This document shows, piece after piece, positions 24,912 through 33,814 of a stretch of DNA of 64,000 bases. The stretch is taken from NCBI GenBank assembly GCA_046049545.1, contig JBJORF010000003.1:1-64000 (forward strand). The letters are read 5' to 3'. The translations under genes and the position numbers were made by a program. Position 1 is the first letter of the stretch. Every line of letters begins with the position of its first letter. The notes under the pieces were generated by a model that worked only from the letters and a program-made list of their open reading frames with translations, had not been told where the DNA came from and did not search any database. Source of the stretch: Romeriopsis sp046049545. Its GTDB lineage: Bacteria; Cyanobacteriota; Cyanobacteriia; Leptolyngbyales; Leptolyngbyaceae.

Positions 24912-25256
24912 ATGAGTCAGCAAGATAATTTCTCCGGTGGATTTGTTTTAGGCGCGATCGTGGGCGGTGTGGTCGGCGGCATTTTTGGGGTGGCGTTAGC
25001 GACGGCGAAGGAGCAGCGGGCGAATCTGGCTGTGGATGATGCGGTTGATGCGCCGAAGCCTGTGGCCCGTCCTCGTCGCCGTCCCCTACGGGTGCCGACC
25101 GAAGGGGCAGCGATGACGGAGCAGTCGATCGAGGAAGCCCGCCAGGGCCTTGAGGCGAAGATTGCACAGTTGAATGATGCGATCGATGATGTCCGCCACC
25201 AGTTGGGGAGTGTGAATGGGCCAGCGAACGTGATGGTCGATCAAGAAACGCACTGA
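24912..25256 (+). CDS. Small membrane protein with coiled C-terminus, unknown
   Basis: 114 residues. A glycine-rich hydrophobic segment (GGFVLGAIVGGVVGGIFGVA) near the N-terminus is followed by a basic proline patch (PVARPRRRPLRVP) and a short coiled-coil-like helix (IEEARQGLEAKIAQLNDAID). The general build recalls YtxH/gas-vesicle-accessory-like proteins, but similarity is only in composition. It is likely an inner- or thylakoid-membrane protein with a cytosolic tail. Confidence 0.7.
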   Translation: MSQQDNFSGGFVLGAIVGGVVGGIFGVALATAKEQRANLAVDDAVDAPKPVARPRRRPLRVPTEGAAMTEQSIEEARQGLEAKIAQLNDAIDDVRHQLGSVNGPANVMVDQETH

Positions 25257-25433
25257 TCGGGAATTTGCACTAACCGATGGGTGGTTTTCCGCTGCTCGGC
25301 TTAGGGTGTTTTGAGAAGAACAGGTTACAATTGCAGGTGAGTTAGGCGATCGCTGGTCTAAACGATGCGTTAGGCGGGCGGCAGGTCGCACAATCGATTC
25401 AGCATTAGGAAGTTGACACATTAGGTATCCGTT

Positions 25434-25724
25434 ATGAATCCAGTTGCCATCATTGCGAATTTTGTTTCGTTGTACTCGCTGCTTGTGCTGATTCGGTGTC
25501 TGTTGACTTGGATTCCGAGCTTGGATTTTTCGGCGCAGCCGTTCCGGACTTTGTCTGATATTACTGATCCCTATTTGAATCTTTTCCGGGGCTTGATTCC
25601 GCCGTTGGGGGGGATGGATTTGTCACCAATGGTGGCACTGTTTGCGTTGCAGTTTTTGAGTAAGATTTTGATTTCGGCGGTGGGTACGGGGTTTGCGGCT
25701 TATTCGGGATATATGTTGGGCTAG
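25434..25724 (+). CDS. YggT family membrane protein
   Basis: 96 residues with two hydrophobic regions: IIANFVSLYSLLVLIRCLL and the stretch ending FLSKILISAVGTGFAAY. The family pattern S-x-x-D-F followed by PFR-x-L-S-x-I-T-D-P-Y-L-N-x-F-R-x-x-I-P-P-x-G-G-x-D-x-S-P is complete. YggT proteins occur near division genes in many bacteria; cyanobacterial and plastid homologues (Ycf19, CCB3 group) affect nucleoid distribution or cytochrome b6 haem attachment. A terminator follows. Confidence 0.93.
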   Translation: MNPVAIIANFVSLYSLLVLIRCLLTWIPSLDFSAQPFRTLSDITDPYLNLFRGLIPPLGGMDLSPMVALFALQFLSKILISAVGTGFAAYSGYMLG

Positions 25725-25789
25725 GTTCTGGTTTTGTCCGGATGCTGGTTTGCTTCCGTGAAAATAGTTGCATATAGATGCACCCTGAC

Positions 25790-25819
25790 AGAGACCTTTG
25801 TGATTGAGGTCTCTTTTTT
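25790..25819 (+). terminator. Rho-independent terminator after the YggT gene
   Basis: AGAGACC and GGTCTCT form a seven-base stem with an 11-base loop, directly followed by a run of Ts. It is 66 bases after the stop. Confidence 0.88.
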
Positions 25820-25935
25820 GTTGGGAAGGATGGTTTGAGATGAGGCGGGGGGGATGGTGTGGGGTGATGCCCGACCGACGAAAAAATCTGTGTTAGCATC
25901 GATTTATTCCCTCTAATTGCCGAATTAATCGCGCT

Positions 25936-26436
25936 ATGAGTAAGGTGCTGGTGCTGAATGCTTCCTATGAGCCGCTCAATATTACGAGTTGGCGACGGGC
26001 AGTGGTGTTGATGCTGAAGGGTAAGGCGGAGCAGCTGGAACAGGCTGAACGCTACATTTATGAGGGATTCCCGATGCCTTCGGTGATTCGCTTGCGGCAT
26101 TATGTGCGGGTTCCTTATGTGGAAATTGCGCTGACGCGGAAGAATTTGCTGAATCGCGATGCCCATACTTGTCAGTATTGCAGTCGATCAGGGGATGATA
26201 TGACCCTCGATCACGTGATTCCGCGATCGCGCGGTGGGCAGGATACTTGGGAAAATATTGTAGTGGCCTGTGTGCGGTGCAATGTTCACAAGGGGAACCG
26301 CACGCCGAAGGAAGCAGGGATGGGCTTATTGAAGCAGCCCAGTCGGCCCCACAGCAGTTTGTTTTTTGAAGTGAATAAACACATTCAAACAGGGAATAAA
26401 CAAGAATGGCGTAAATATGTGATTGGTGCTGGTTAA
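25936..26436 (+). CDS. HNH endonuclease family protein
   Basis: 166 residues. The HNH fold is seen in RDAHTCQYCSRSGDDMTLDH, VIPRSRGGQDTWENIVVAC and CNVHKGNRTP: two CxxC zinc pairs, the LDHVIPRS histidine motif and N in WENIV. The N-terminal VLVLNASYEPLNITSWRRAV is typical of a small HNH protein present in nearly all cyanobacteria. It is not linked here to a restriction system, so a role in DNA repair or another housekeeping process is more likely than defence. Confidence 0.92.
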   Translation: MSKVLVLNASYEPLNITSWRRAVVLMLKGKAEQLEQAERYIYEGFPMPSVIRLRHYVRVPYVEIALTRKNLLNRDAHTCQYCSRSGDDMTLDHVIPRSRGGQDTWENIVVACVRCNVHKGNRTPKEAGMGLLKQPSRPHSSLFFEVNKHIQTGNKQEWRKYVIGAG

Positions 26437-26642
26437 CCGACACTCAGTTAACAGTCACTGCGCTCACTGGATAAGATGATAAGATAGGAGTCTGAAATTA
26501 AGACTGGAATTGCATCTGGACTTACGGGTACGACTGGGTTAGCCATCTCACTGCGTTCGCAATTTTCAGGGATGACCAAGCGCGCGTTTCTATTGCCTTA
26601 ACTTCTTCTTGCGTCCGATCGCCTGATCGCTATCTTTCACCT

Positions 26643-27905
26643 ATGCAACTTGAACCTTCATCTGCGGTGCGCAACGGCAACCATACGAGTATTTTGGCGG
26701 AGCCGATGAGTGTGACCGAAGATGTCCGCAGCGATGTGAAGCCCGTGCCAGAATATCGCCGTCCGGTGCGTGAGCTGGAGCGTGTGGTGCTCCAACAGCC
26801 GAAGCTGGAGGAGTTTCAGCAAATGCTGGAGCGTCATCAACAGGAAAAGCATGTGATTGTGTTGCAGGACTTTCCTGATCCGGATGCGCTTTCCTCGGCT
26901 TGGGTCTATCGCTTGATTGCCTATCGCTACGACATTCAGTGCGAAATTATCTATGCGGGCACGCTCAGTCACCAAGAGAATATTGCGCTGGTGAAGCTGA
27001 CGGGTTTACCATTGCAGCGCTGGACACCGCAGGTGATTAAGACGAAGGATTTGTCGACCTATCGCGGGGCGGTGCTGATTGATAATCAGGGGACAACAAG
27101 CCACTTGATGCCGCTGCTGCGGCAAGCGGGCATTCCGATCGTGGCGGTGATCGATCATCACAGTTTGCAGGAAGATCTCGATGCTGAATATGTCGATATT
27201 CGGACCCATACGCGGGCGACGGCGACGATTCTGACGCAGTACATTCAGGCAGGCTTGCTCAAGCTCGACAGTACAGTGCCGGAGCATGTGAAATGTGCCA
27301 CGGCGCTGATGCATGGGGTGCGATCGGATACGGGTTCGCTGATGCAGGCCCAGGAGGAGGATTTTTTGGCGGCGGCTTACTTGAGCCGATTCTATGATGC
27401 GCAGCTACTCAAGGCGGTGCTGCAATCAGCCCGATCGCGTCCCGTAATGGAAGTAATCGAGCGGGCGTTGAAAAACCGGATTGTGCAGAACAGTTTCTCG
27501 ATTTCGGGGGTGGGCTATCTGCGCTATGACGATCGCGATGCGATTCCCCAGGCGGCGGATTTCCTGGTGACGGAGGAGAATGTCCATACGGCGTTGGTCT
27601 ATGGGATTGTCCATGATGAAGATGATGAAGTTGAAATCGTCGTCGGCTCCCTCCGCACGAATAAAATCACCCTTGATCCGGATGAGTTTATTAAGGAAGC
27701 CTTTGGCCATGATGCCCAGGGGCGGTTTTTTGGGGGTGGACGGTCGCAGGCGGGCGGCTTTGAGGTGCCGATCGAGTTTCTGGCAGGATTTACTGAAAAC
27801 AGTGATTATGCCCAGTTGAAGTGGCGGCTGTACGATGCCCAGGTGAAGCAAAAGCTGTGGCGCTTAATCAATCCGGAGCAGAATTATCCGAAGGGGATTG
27901 ACTAA
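26643..27905 (+). CDS. DHH/DHHA1 phosphoesterase (NrnA-like)
   Basis: 420 residues. After an N-terminal extension of about 65 residues, the DHH domain shows VIVLQDFPDPDALSSAW (metal aspartates), YAGTLSHQENIALVKL, VLIDNQG and the DHH-type VAVIDHHS. The DHHA1 part ends with FGHDAQGRFFGGGRSQAGGF, the G-rich substrate motif. Relatives degrade nano-RNAs or dephosphorylate pAp; some act on cyclic dinucleotide products. The exact substrate cannot be read from sequence. A c-di-GMP phosphodiesterase-type protein is encoded nearby, but no direct link is implied. Confidence 0.9.
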   Translation: MQLEPSSAVRNGNHTSILAEPMSVTEDVRSDVKPVPEYRRPVRELERVVLQQPKLEEFQQMLERHQQEKHVIVLQDFPDPDALSSAWVYRLIAYRYDIQCEIIYAGTLSHQENIALVKLTGLPLQRWTPQVIKTKDLSTYRGAVLIDNQGTTSHLMPLLRQAGIPIVAVIDHHSLQEDLDAEYVDIRTHTRATATILTQYIQAGLLKLDSTVPEHVKCATALMHGVRSDTGSLMQAQEEDFLAAAYLSRFYDAQLLKAVLQSARSRPVMEVIERALKNRIVQNSFSISGVGYLRYDDRDAIPQAADFLVTEENVHTALVYGIVHDEDDEVEIVVGSLRTNKITLDPDEFIKEAFGHDAQGRFFGGGRSQAGGFEVPIEFLAGFTENSDYAQLKWRLYDAQVKQKLWRLINPEQNYPKGID

Positions 27906-27940
27906 GGGCGATCGGACTGGGGCGATCGGTGGCTGCCAAC

Positions 27941-27970
27941 CCCCGCCTCGAAGTTGACTTCAAGGTGGGG
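27941..27970. terminator. Hairpin between convergent genes
   Basis: CCCCGCCTCGAAGT and ACTTCAAGGTGGGG form an imperfect stem with a very small loop, placed between the convergent DHH and histidine-kinase genes. No long T run follows. Confidence 0.5.
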
Positions 27971-27992
27971 CCAATTCAGCGACGACAAAGCA

Positions 27993-30305
27993 CTAACTCG
28001 ATGGGCTGGTGGATTGGTTCGGAAGCGTGATCTGGAATTCGGTGACATCGTTGGCGCTGCGGACGGCGATGCTAGCGTTGATTTGTTCGGCAAGGCGCAG
28101 GACGATCGCTAATCCCATGCCTGTGCCCCCTTGTTGCCAGGGGTCACTTTGGGGAATGCGATAGAACTTTTCAAAGATCTTTGGCAGTTCGCTGGGGGCG
28201 ATCGTCGTGCCGAGGTTGCGGACGCTGAGTTCGATATAATCGGCCTGTTGGCTCGCGGTGCAGTAAATCGTTGCGCCAGCTGGGCTGTATTTACAAGCGT
28301 TGGTGAGCAGTTCTTGGTAGATCCGGGTCAGGCGATCGGGGTCGGTGGACAGCGGTTTGAGCTGGGGGTCGATCAGGGTCTGAATGGTTTGTTGGCGGGT
28401 GCTGGCGCGGGCGATAAATGGGGCAATCAGGGTTTCAAGCCAGGGCTGGAGATCGAGGGACTGCCAGAGCTGCTGTTCAGGGGCGGTGGGAGCGGTTTGG
28501 AGATTGAGGAGGTCGTTGATGAAGTTCCGTTCTTGGATGCAGGCTTGTTCGAGGCGATCGAGGTATTGCTGCTGCTGGGCGCGGGTTCGACTGGTACGCA
28601 GGAGGTCGATTGCAAACAGCATATTGGTAATGGGCGATCGCAATTCGTGGGAAATCCGATCGAGCAGTTCATCCTTCAATTGGGCCAGCCATTCCAGTTC
28701 CTGTACCTGGCGGTAGAGACTGGTTTCAAGTTGTTTGCGGGCGGTGATGTCTTCGATTAAGAGGGTGTAGCCAGGTTCGGGAGGGCCGATATTGATGGGG
28801 TCAGCTTGGACGGGGGAAAAGTTGAGGCTGTACCAGTGTTCCTGGAGGTTAACTTCACGGTCGATCGGGGCGGGTGGCGTATCCTGGGTATCTGCATGGA
28901 GCGTTTGCTGAATCATTTGCCAATCATCGGCTTCGAGCCACTGCGGCACAAGGATCGAACCGAGGGTTGCGCCGGGTTCATAGCGCAGCCATTGCTGGGC
29001 CGTGGCATTGCAGAAGCACACGTTATGCTGATGATCAAAGGCAATTACCCCAACCGATAAACTTTGTGTGATGGCCCGTTGGGTCATCTGCACAGCACCG
29101 AGGTGGTGGGCGATCGCGGTTAATTGATTGGCGGTTTGGAGGGCGGCGGGGGCACGGTTGAGTGCGATCGGCGTGGTGGCGACATCGCGACTTGGGAGAT
29201 AGCGTTGTGAGAGCTGCTGGAGTTCGGTTTGGAGCAGTTCATGCATCCGGAGCCGTTCAAAAATCGCGACGCTAATCGCGGTGCCGACCCAAAGTCCCGT
29301 CGGGAGCGCGATCGGCACATAGGTATTGAAGCCGCTGAGGGCGACGATCGCCCCGGCCCACCCGGTCAGCAGACCACTGCTCAACAGCGCGAGCTGCTGC
29401 TTGGCCTTAAGATAACTGAAGCCGATGCCGATGCCGGGCGTAAGCAGACAGCAAACCAGCGGGAAGCGACCGTTGGCATTGACATAGCGCAGTTCGGTTT
29501 GGTTCAGTAAATTGTTAATTGCGGTGGCATGCAGGTAAATCCCGGTGGTGGTGGGATTGCGGTTAAATGGTGTGACGAGGGTGTCAAAGCCCGTTGCGCC
29601 AACGCCAACCAGCACAATTTTATGTTTCAACGCCTGAGGCGGAATCTGGCCGTTGAGTACGTCGACGAAGGAATACCGGGGGAGCCGCTGCACTGGCCCA
29701 ACCCAGTTCAGCCATAAATCCGGGCTGGTTTCGGGCAGGGGGGGGATTCGATGCTGGGTGCCATAGGCTTGCAGGGTGACGGCGGCGAGGGTGGGTTCGC
29801 CGCGAAATGTCCAAGGAATCTGGCGGGTCAGCCCGTCACCGTCTGTCCGTCGGTAGATATGTCCGATCCCTAGAGCCGCCTGGGATAGCGCGGGCACAGG
29901 CTGGAGCGGTAGACCATTGAAGTCCACGGCTTGGGCCAGAATCACGTTACCGTGGGCGGCGATCGCTTGGCCAAAGGCCCGATCGTCCGCTGTGGGTTCG
30001 GAAAAGATCACATCGAACACCACAGTTGTCGCTTCGGCCCGATCGAGCACTTGCATCAATTCGGTGAAGCGTTGGCGGGGCCAGGGATAGCGACCCAGTT
30101 TCTGCAAGCTGGCATCATCGATCGTGACCACGGCGACCCGTTCGTCCCAGGCCCGTTCCCCGCGCAATTGAAAAGCCCAGTTATAGCTCAGTTGCTCACT
30201 GGGATAGACCAGTCCAGCAAACTGGAGACCGCCGACAATGGCACTCACGAGACTTCCTGGCAACAGCCGCCAGAGCAATTCCGGCCACGATCTAGAATTG
30301 TTCAT
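27993..30305 (-). CDS. CHASE2-PAS sensor histidine kinase
   Basis: 770 residues. One N-terminal helix (about 17-33), a CHASE2 extracytoplasmic sensor (about 40-270: VAVVTIDDASLQKLGRYPWP, VVFDVIFSEP, VGVGATGFDTLVTPF), three membrane helices (about 282-350), and a PAS domain (about 410-475). Then comes HisKA with His553 in ISHELRSPITN and HATPase_c with N box Asn669 and GTGMGL near 727. It should autophosphorylate in the cytosol on a signal sensed outside. Its start overlaps the end of the FecR gene by 14 bases. No separate response regulator lies beside it, except the GGDEF-EAL one that opens the same operon. Confidence 0.93.
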   Translation of the reverse strand: MNNSRSWPELLWRLLPGSLVSAIVGGLQFAGLVYPSEQLSYNWAFQLRGERAWDERVAVVTIDDASLQKLGRYPWPRQRFTELMQVLDRAEATTVVFDVIFSEPTADDRAFGQAIAAHGNVILAQAVDFNGLPLQPVPALSQAALGIGHIYRRTDGDGLTRQIPWTFRGEPTLAAVTLQAYGTQHRIPPLPETSPDLWLNWVGPVQRLPRYSFVDVLNGQIPPQALKHKIVLVGVGATGFDTLVTPFNRNPTTTGIYLHATAINNLLNQTELRYVNANGRFPLVCCLLTPGIGIGFSYLKAKQQLALLSSGLLTGWAGAIVALSGFNTYVPIALPTGLWVGTAISVAIFERLRMHELLQTELQQLSQRYLPSRDVATTPIALNRAPAALQTANQLTAIAHHLGAVQMTQRAITQSLSVGVIAFDHQHNVCFCNATAQQWLRYEPGATLGSILVPQWLEADDWQMIQQTLHADTQDTPPAPIDREVNLQEHWYSLNFSPVQADPINIGPPEPGYTLLIEDITARKQLETSLYRQVQELEWLAQLKDELLDRISHELRSPITNMLFAIDLLRTSRTRAQQQQYLDRLEQACIQERNFINDLLNLQTAPTAPEQQLWQSLDLQPWLETLIAPFIARASTRQQTIQTLIDPQLKPLSTDPDRLTRIYQELLTNACKYSPAGATIYCTASQQADYIELSVRNLGTTIAPSELPKIFEKFYRIPQSDPWQQGGTGMGLAIVLRLAEQINASIAVRSANDVTEFQITLPNQSTSPSS

Positions 30306-31266
30306 CGAGCTTCAAATCGTACTGTTGCTGCTTGCCCAGGGGCGTTTCCACCGTGACCTGGAGTTTGGGGCGGGAAACAAGGGCGATCGGCAGCTGAAAT
30401 TCGCCTTGCCGATCGGTGTTGATCACCTGACCATTGATCGTGACGATGTTCACCGGGTCAACTTGCCCAATGAAGGTGAGACGGCGCTGCTGTCGTGTGA
30501 TTGTGCGATCGAGGCGATAGTTGAGGCCGGGATCATCGCGCAGCGGTACCGGTGTCGAAGGCGGTTCACCGGGAATGGTGAAGTTCTGGAATCCGGCATC
30601 GACATCGACCCCGACTCCCTGGGCGGCGGTATTCACCCGACCTTCCTGGACGACGACGCTGGTTTTGCCCTGGGGCTGGACACTGATCCCAAATTCTGTG
30701 CCCCGAACGCCGCTGACCCCAGCGGGGGTTTCGATTTCGAAGCGGCTGTTGGGGCTGGTGAAGCGGCGCAGTTTCAGCCTAGCGCTGCCGTAGGGCATGC
30801 TAAACAGCGAAATCCGGCTGCCATCCTCCATGCTGCTAATGCCGCGCAGTTGCACTAGGGTGGAAGGGGCGACATTGATGCTGCCAATGCCGACATCGAG
30901 GTGGATTTCGGCCCGCGATCGGGCGGCGGTTTTCAGTTCATCGCCGATGTTTCGCATTTGATCGTTGGTCTTAGCCCGCCGCCATGCCTGACGACTGGGT
31001 TTGAGGTCGACTTGACCGGAGAGGTTTTTCAGCACAAAGGCTCGATCAAAGCGGGCTTTAATTTCCCCCTGGGCTTGGGCGCTGTGGGCATACAGCAAAC
31101 TGATTGCACTGATCAGACCAATGCACCGGAGGCACCGGACGTGATGCAATCGAGTCGGGACAACGACTGCACTAAACAGCTGCTTAAGAGTGACTTTCAC
31201 AATTTCCGGGAAAATTTCGCAAAGTAATACTGCCGAGGGATGATCCACTCGCCTTGTGTTCACCAT
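30292..31266 (-). CDS. Exported FecR-domain protein
   Basis: 324 residues. A hydrophobic segment around residues 48-62 (CIGLISAISLLYAHSAQA) is a likely signal peptide or anchor; an internal GTG or methionine start would make it more conventional. The FecR domain follows: LTFIGQV-like strands, SNSRFEIETPAGVSGVRGTE with the diagnostic T-P-x-G-x-x-x-V-R-G-T-E, and VVVQEGRV. Classical FecR relays an outer signal to a sigma factor; cyanobacterial exported FecR proteins often sit next to CHASE2 proteins. It overlaps the kinase gene by 14 bases and follows the GGDEF-EAL gene by 14 bases. A ligand or scaffold role toward the CHASE2 domain is inferred. Confidence 0.88.
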   Translation of the reverse strand: MVNTRRVDHPSAVLLCEIFPEIVKVTLKQLFSAVVVPTRLHHVRCLRCIGLISAISLLYAHSAQAQGEIKARFDRAFVLKNLSGQVDLKPSRQAWRRAKTNDQMRNIGDELKTAARSRAEIHLDVGIGSINVAPSTLVQLRGISSMEDGSRISLFSMPYGSARLKLRRFTSPNSRFEIETPAGVSGVRGTEFGISVQPQGKTSVVVQEGRVNTAAQGVGVDVDAGFQNFTIPGEPPSTPVPLRDDPGLNYRLDRTITRQQRRLTFIGQVDPVNIVTINGQVINTDRQGEFQLPIALVSRPKLQVTVETPLGKQQQYDLKLDEQF

Positions 31267-31280
31267 AGCAGATTCAGTTC

Positions 31281-33095
31281 CTAAGCGCAGTGACGGTCTT
31301 CCTGGAGCAGTCGGGCAAAGTCTTCAGCGGCTAAGGCAGGACTGTAGAAATGACCTTGCATGACATGACAGCCATGGTCGCGCAGAAATGCGACTTGGCG
31401 CTCGGTTTCGACCCCTTCGGCGACGATGCCGAGATTGAGTTCATGGGCCAGGTTGATAATCGCATTGGAGATGGCGACCGCTTGGCTGTCATCGGGCAAG
31501 CGCCGCACGAACGACTGGTCGATCTTCAGAATGTCGATCGGCAGACGACTGAGGTAATGCAGCGACGAATAGCCTTTGCCAAAGTCATCGATCGCGATTT
31601 TGATGCCCAGTTTACGCAGCGCTTGGAGGGTTTGGATGCCTTGGTCAATGTCCGCCATCAGGTTGGTTTCGGTCAATTCAAGGGTGAGTTGACAGGGATG
31701 GAGATCTACCGCTTGGAGGATGCGGGTGATTTGGTCAGCGAGGTCTTCCTGTTGCAGTTGGCGAATCGAGAGGTTGACGGAGAGTTTCAGGGGGGTACTG
31801 GAATGTTCTTGCCAGCGTTTGGCTTGGAGACAGGCCATGCGCAGCACCCATTCCCCGATCGGCAGGATCAAGCCCATTTCTTCGGCAATGGTAATGAATC
31901 GATCGGGCGAGACCATGCCTCGGTAAGGGTGTCGCCACCGCAGCAGCGCTTCTACCCCGGTGACTTGGCCTTGGGGCAAGGTGATTTGGGGTTGGTAGTG
32001 AATTTGGAATTCGCCTTGGTGGATGGCACGGGCCAGATCGGTTTCGAGGAGGCGCTGTTCGACACTTTGGGCCGCCAGTTTGGAATCGTGGAAGAGGTAG
32101 GGCACTTGACCGCCCCATTTTTCGCAGGAGCGGCGGGCGGTGTCGGCTTGCAGTAGCAACTGTTCCGGAGTACTTTGACCCGAGTGAATATAAGTGCCGC
32201 CGATCGCCAATTGCAGGTTAACCCGCCGTCCATCCACAGGCCAAGGGGCGGAACCCAAGCGCCAGATCTGTTCGGCCCAGTCCAAAGCATCCTCTTCCCA
32301 GCTGAGATTGTCTAAAATCAGTGCAAATTCGTCGCCATTGGTGCGGATGACCAAGCCTTGTTCACCAACCAGGGTCTGGAGCCGCAGGGCAAATTCCCGC
32401 AGGACGCGATCGCCGAAGCTAAAGCCATAGGCCGCATTAATGCTGCTAAACCGGATGATATTGAGGGAGAAGACAGCGGTGAGGCAGTCATATTCGCGGG
32501 CCCGATCGAGGGTGGCCTGTAACAGCTCGGGGAGCATGGCCCGGTTGGGCAAGTTGGTCAGGCGATCGTAGGGGGGCGTGGCGGTCTGGACGATCGCGTT
32601 TTGGGCGATGGGATTCGGGGATTTGGGTAAGGCTAGACTGGCGGCACTGCTGCTGGCGAGGGTAGGACTGGTGGTTGGCGGTTGGCTCAGCGACGGATTG
32701 GGGGACGAATCAGCGCTCAGGCTGACATTGCGCTGCAGGCGAGAATGGACGGCTTGAATCAATTCTTCGGGCTGGAAGGGTTTTGGCAGATAGTCATCCG
32801 CGCCGAGATTCATGCCTTGACGAATCTGCGAATGGCTGGCCTGACCACTCAGAAAAATGAAGGGCAAATTTCGGGTCTCTGGATCGTGGCGCAACTGTTG
32901 CAGAAAGTCGTAGCCGCTCATTCCCGGCATTTTGATGTCGCAGAGGATGAGGGCCGGCTGACGCTGTTTAATCTCGGCCAGTCCGGCTTCACCATTGGCT
33001 ACACCAACGGCTTCAAAGCCTTCGCGCATCAGAAGATCAACGAGACTGCTCCGCAGGTTGGGTTCATCTTCAATGATAAGAACGAGGAGGGACAT
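31281..33095 (-). CDS. Response regulator with GGDEF and EAL domains
   Basis: 604 residues, cytosolic. Receiver: IIEDEP acidic pocket, phospho-acceptor Asp53 in LILCDIKMPGMSG, and the lysine in DYLPKPFQ. After a Ser/Pro-rich linker comes a GGDEF domain (about 175-340) whose signature reads RTNGDEFAL, so the first glycine is replaced by Asn and cyclase activity is doubtful. The EAL domain (about 350-600) looks active: VEALLRWRHP, LTETNLM, IAIDDFGKGYSSL, LKIDQSFV and IVAEGVETERQV. It should lower c-di-GMP in response to phosphorylation. It is the first gene of the operon with FecR and the CHASE2 kinase, which is its likely cognate partner. Confidence 0.94.
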   Translation of the reverse strand: MSLLVLIIEDEPNLRSSLVDLLMREGFEAVGVANGEAGLAEIKQRQPALILCDIKMPGMSGYDFLQQLRHDPETRNLPFIFLSGQASHSQIRQGMNLGADDYLPKPFQPEELIQAVHSRLQRNVSLSADSSPNPSLSQPPTTSPTLASSSAASLALPKSPNPIAQNAIVQTATPPYDRLTNLPNRAMLPELLQATLDRAREYDCLTAVFSLNIIRFSSINAAYGFSFGDRVLREFALRLQTLVGEQGLVIRTNGDEFALILDNLSWEEDALDWAEQIWRLGSAPWPVDGRRVNLQLAIGGTYIHSGQSTPEQLLLQADTARRSCEKWGGQVPYLFHDSKLAAQSVEQRLLETDLARAIHQGEFQIHYQPQITLPQGQVTGVEALLRWRHPYRGMVSPDRFITIAEEMGLILPIGEWVLRMACLQAKRWQEHSSTPLKLSVNLSIRQLQQEDLADQITRILQAVDLHPCQLTLELTETNLMADIDQGIQTLQALRKLGIKIAIDDFGKGYSSLHYLSRLPIDILKIDQSFVRRLPDDSQAVAISNAIINLAHELNLGIVAEGVETERQVAFLRDHGCHVMQGHFYSPALAAEDFARLLQEDRHCA

Positions 33096-33814
33096 AACGA
33101 GTCACGATCAAAGCGGGTAAGCCGAGATGCAAGGGCCGCAGGGGCAGGGTCGACCGTAACGGTGCAAGGCATGGCAACAGTGAGAAGCTGTGACTCAATT
33201 CAGGAAGATGAGCAAAATGACTGAGTAAAACCTACTGAGCAAACAAATTAAGCAAATGGACTATAGCTTAGGACGAACGTGCTGATTAGTTTCAACACTT
33301 TGTGAAGTAACTCTAGCGGTTACAGTATTTCGTGCTCTATTGTGAAACAATCGGGCAGCAAAGTCTAGTCTCTGTGGGCGAATCCTGAGGCAGTCAGTCG
33401 GGGGATCCAAATTCTACAGTGGCGCGATCACCGAGGCTGCAAGCGGCTTTACGATTAACTTTTGCCCAACTTAAGCGCGACGGTAAAATTAGAGAATTGC
33501 GGGATAAAGCCGTGCGACATCCTAGTGATAAAACAGAATTCCCTCACTTTAGATAATTCATTGCGGGGAAAGGTCGATATGATTGAGGGACATCAAGACA
33601 TATTTTGGCAACTTGTTGTTTTTCACGAACAAGTTGGTCTGACGCTCGCCACCTTGAATGCGTAATCTTGCGGTGAAATTGTTCGAGCTAGAAGGTTTGT
33701 GCCGTATATTTGATTGCGGTCTGGATATAGTGTCAATTGTGCGTAAGCCAAGTTGGCGATTCGTAAATATTTTGTGGCAACGACGAGGTGTTGCAAAATT
33801 TCTGCATAACTTGA
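33096..33814. other. Long divergent intergenic region
   Basis: About 720 bases between the signalling operon and the HTH-AAA gene. Small open frames here have no recognisable products. A perfect inverted repeat AACTTGTT / AACAAGTT lies at 33610-33635. Both flanking promoters should be here. Confidence 0.5.
33610..33635. promoter_or_regulatory. Eight-base inverted repeat upstream of the HTH-AAA gene
   Basis: AACTTGTT (33610-33617) and AACAAGTT (33628-33635) are separated by ten bases. It lies 180 bases before the annotated frame of the HTH-AAA gene. It may be an operator or an RNA hairpin; no T run follows. Confidence 0.35.

Noticed and set aside
25936..26436. HNH gene as part of a restriction or homing system
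   Set aside because: It matches a small HNH protein found in most cyanobacteria, with no methylase, intron or mobile element near it.
33462..33665. 67-codon plus-strand frame in the 720-base gap
   Set aside because: No ribosome site, no family resemblance, and it overlaps an inverted repeat; probably chance.
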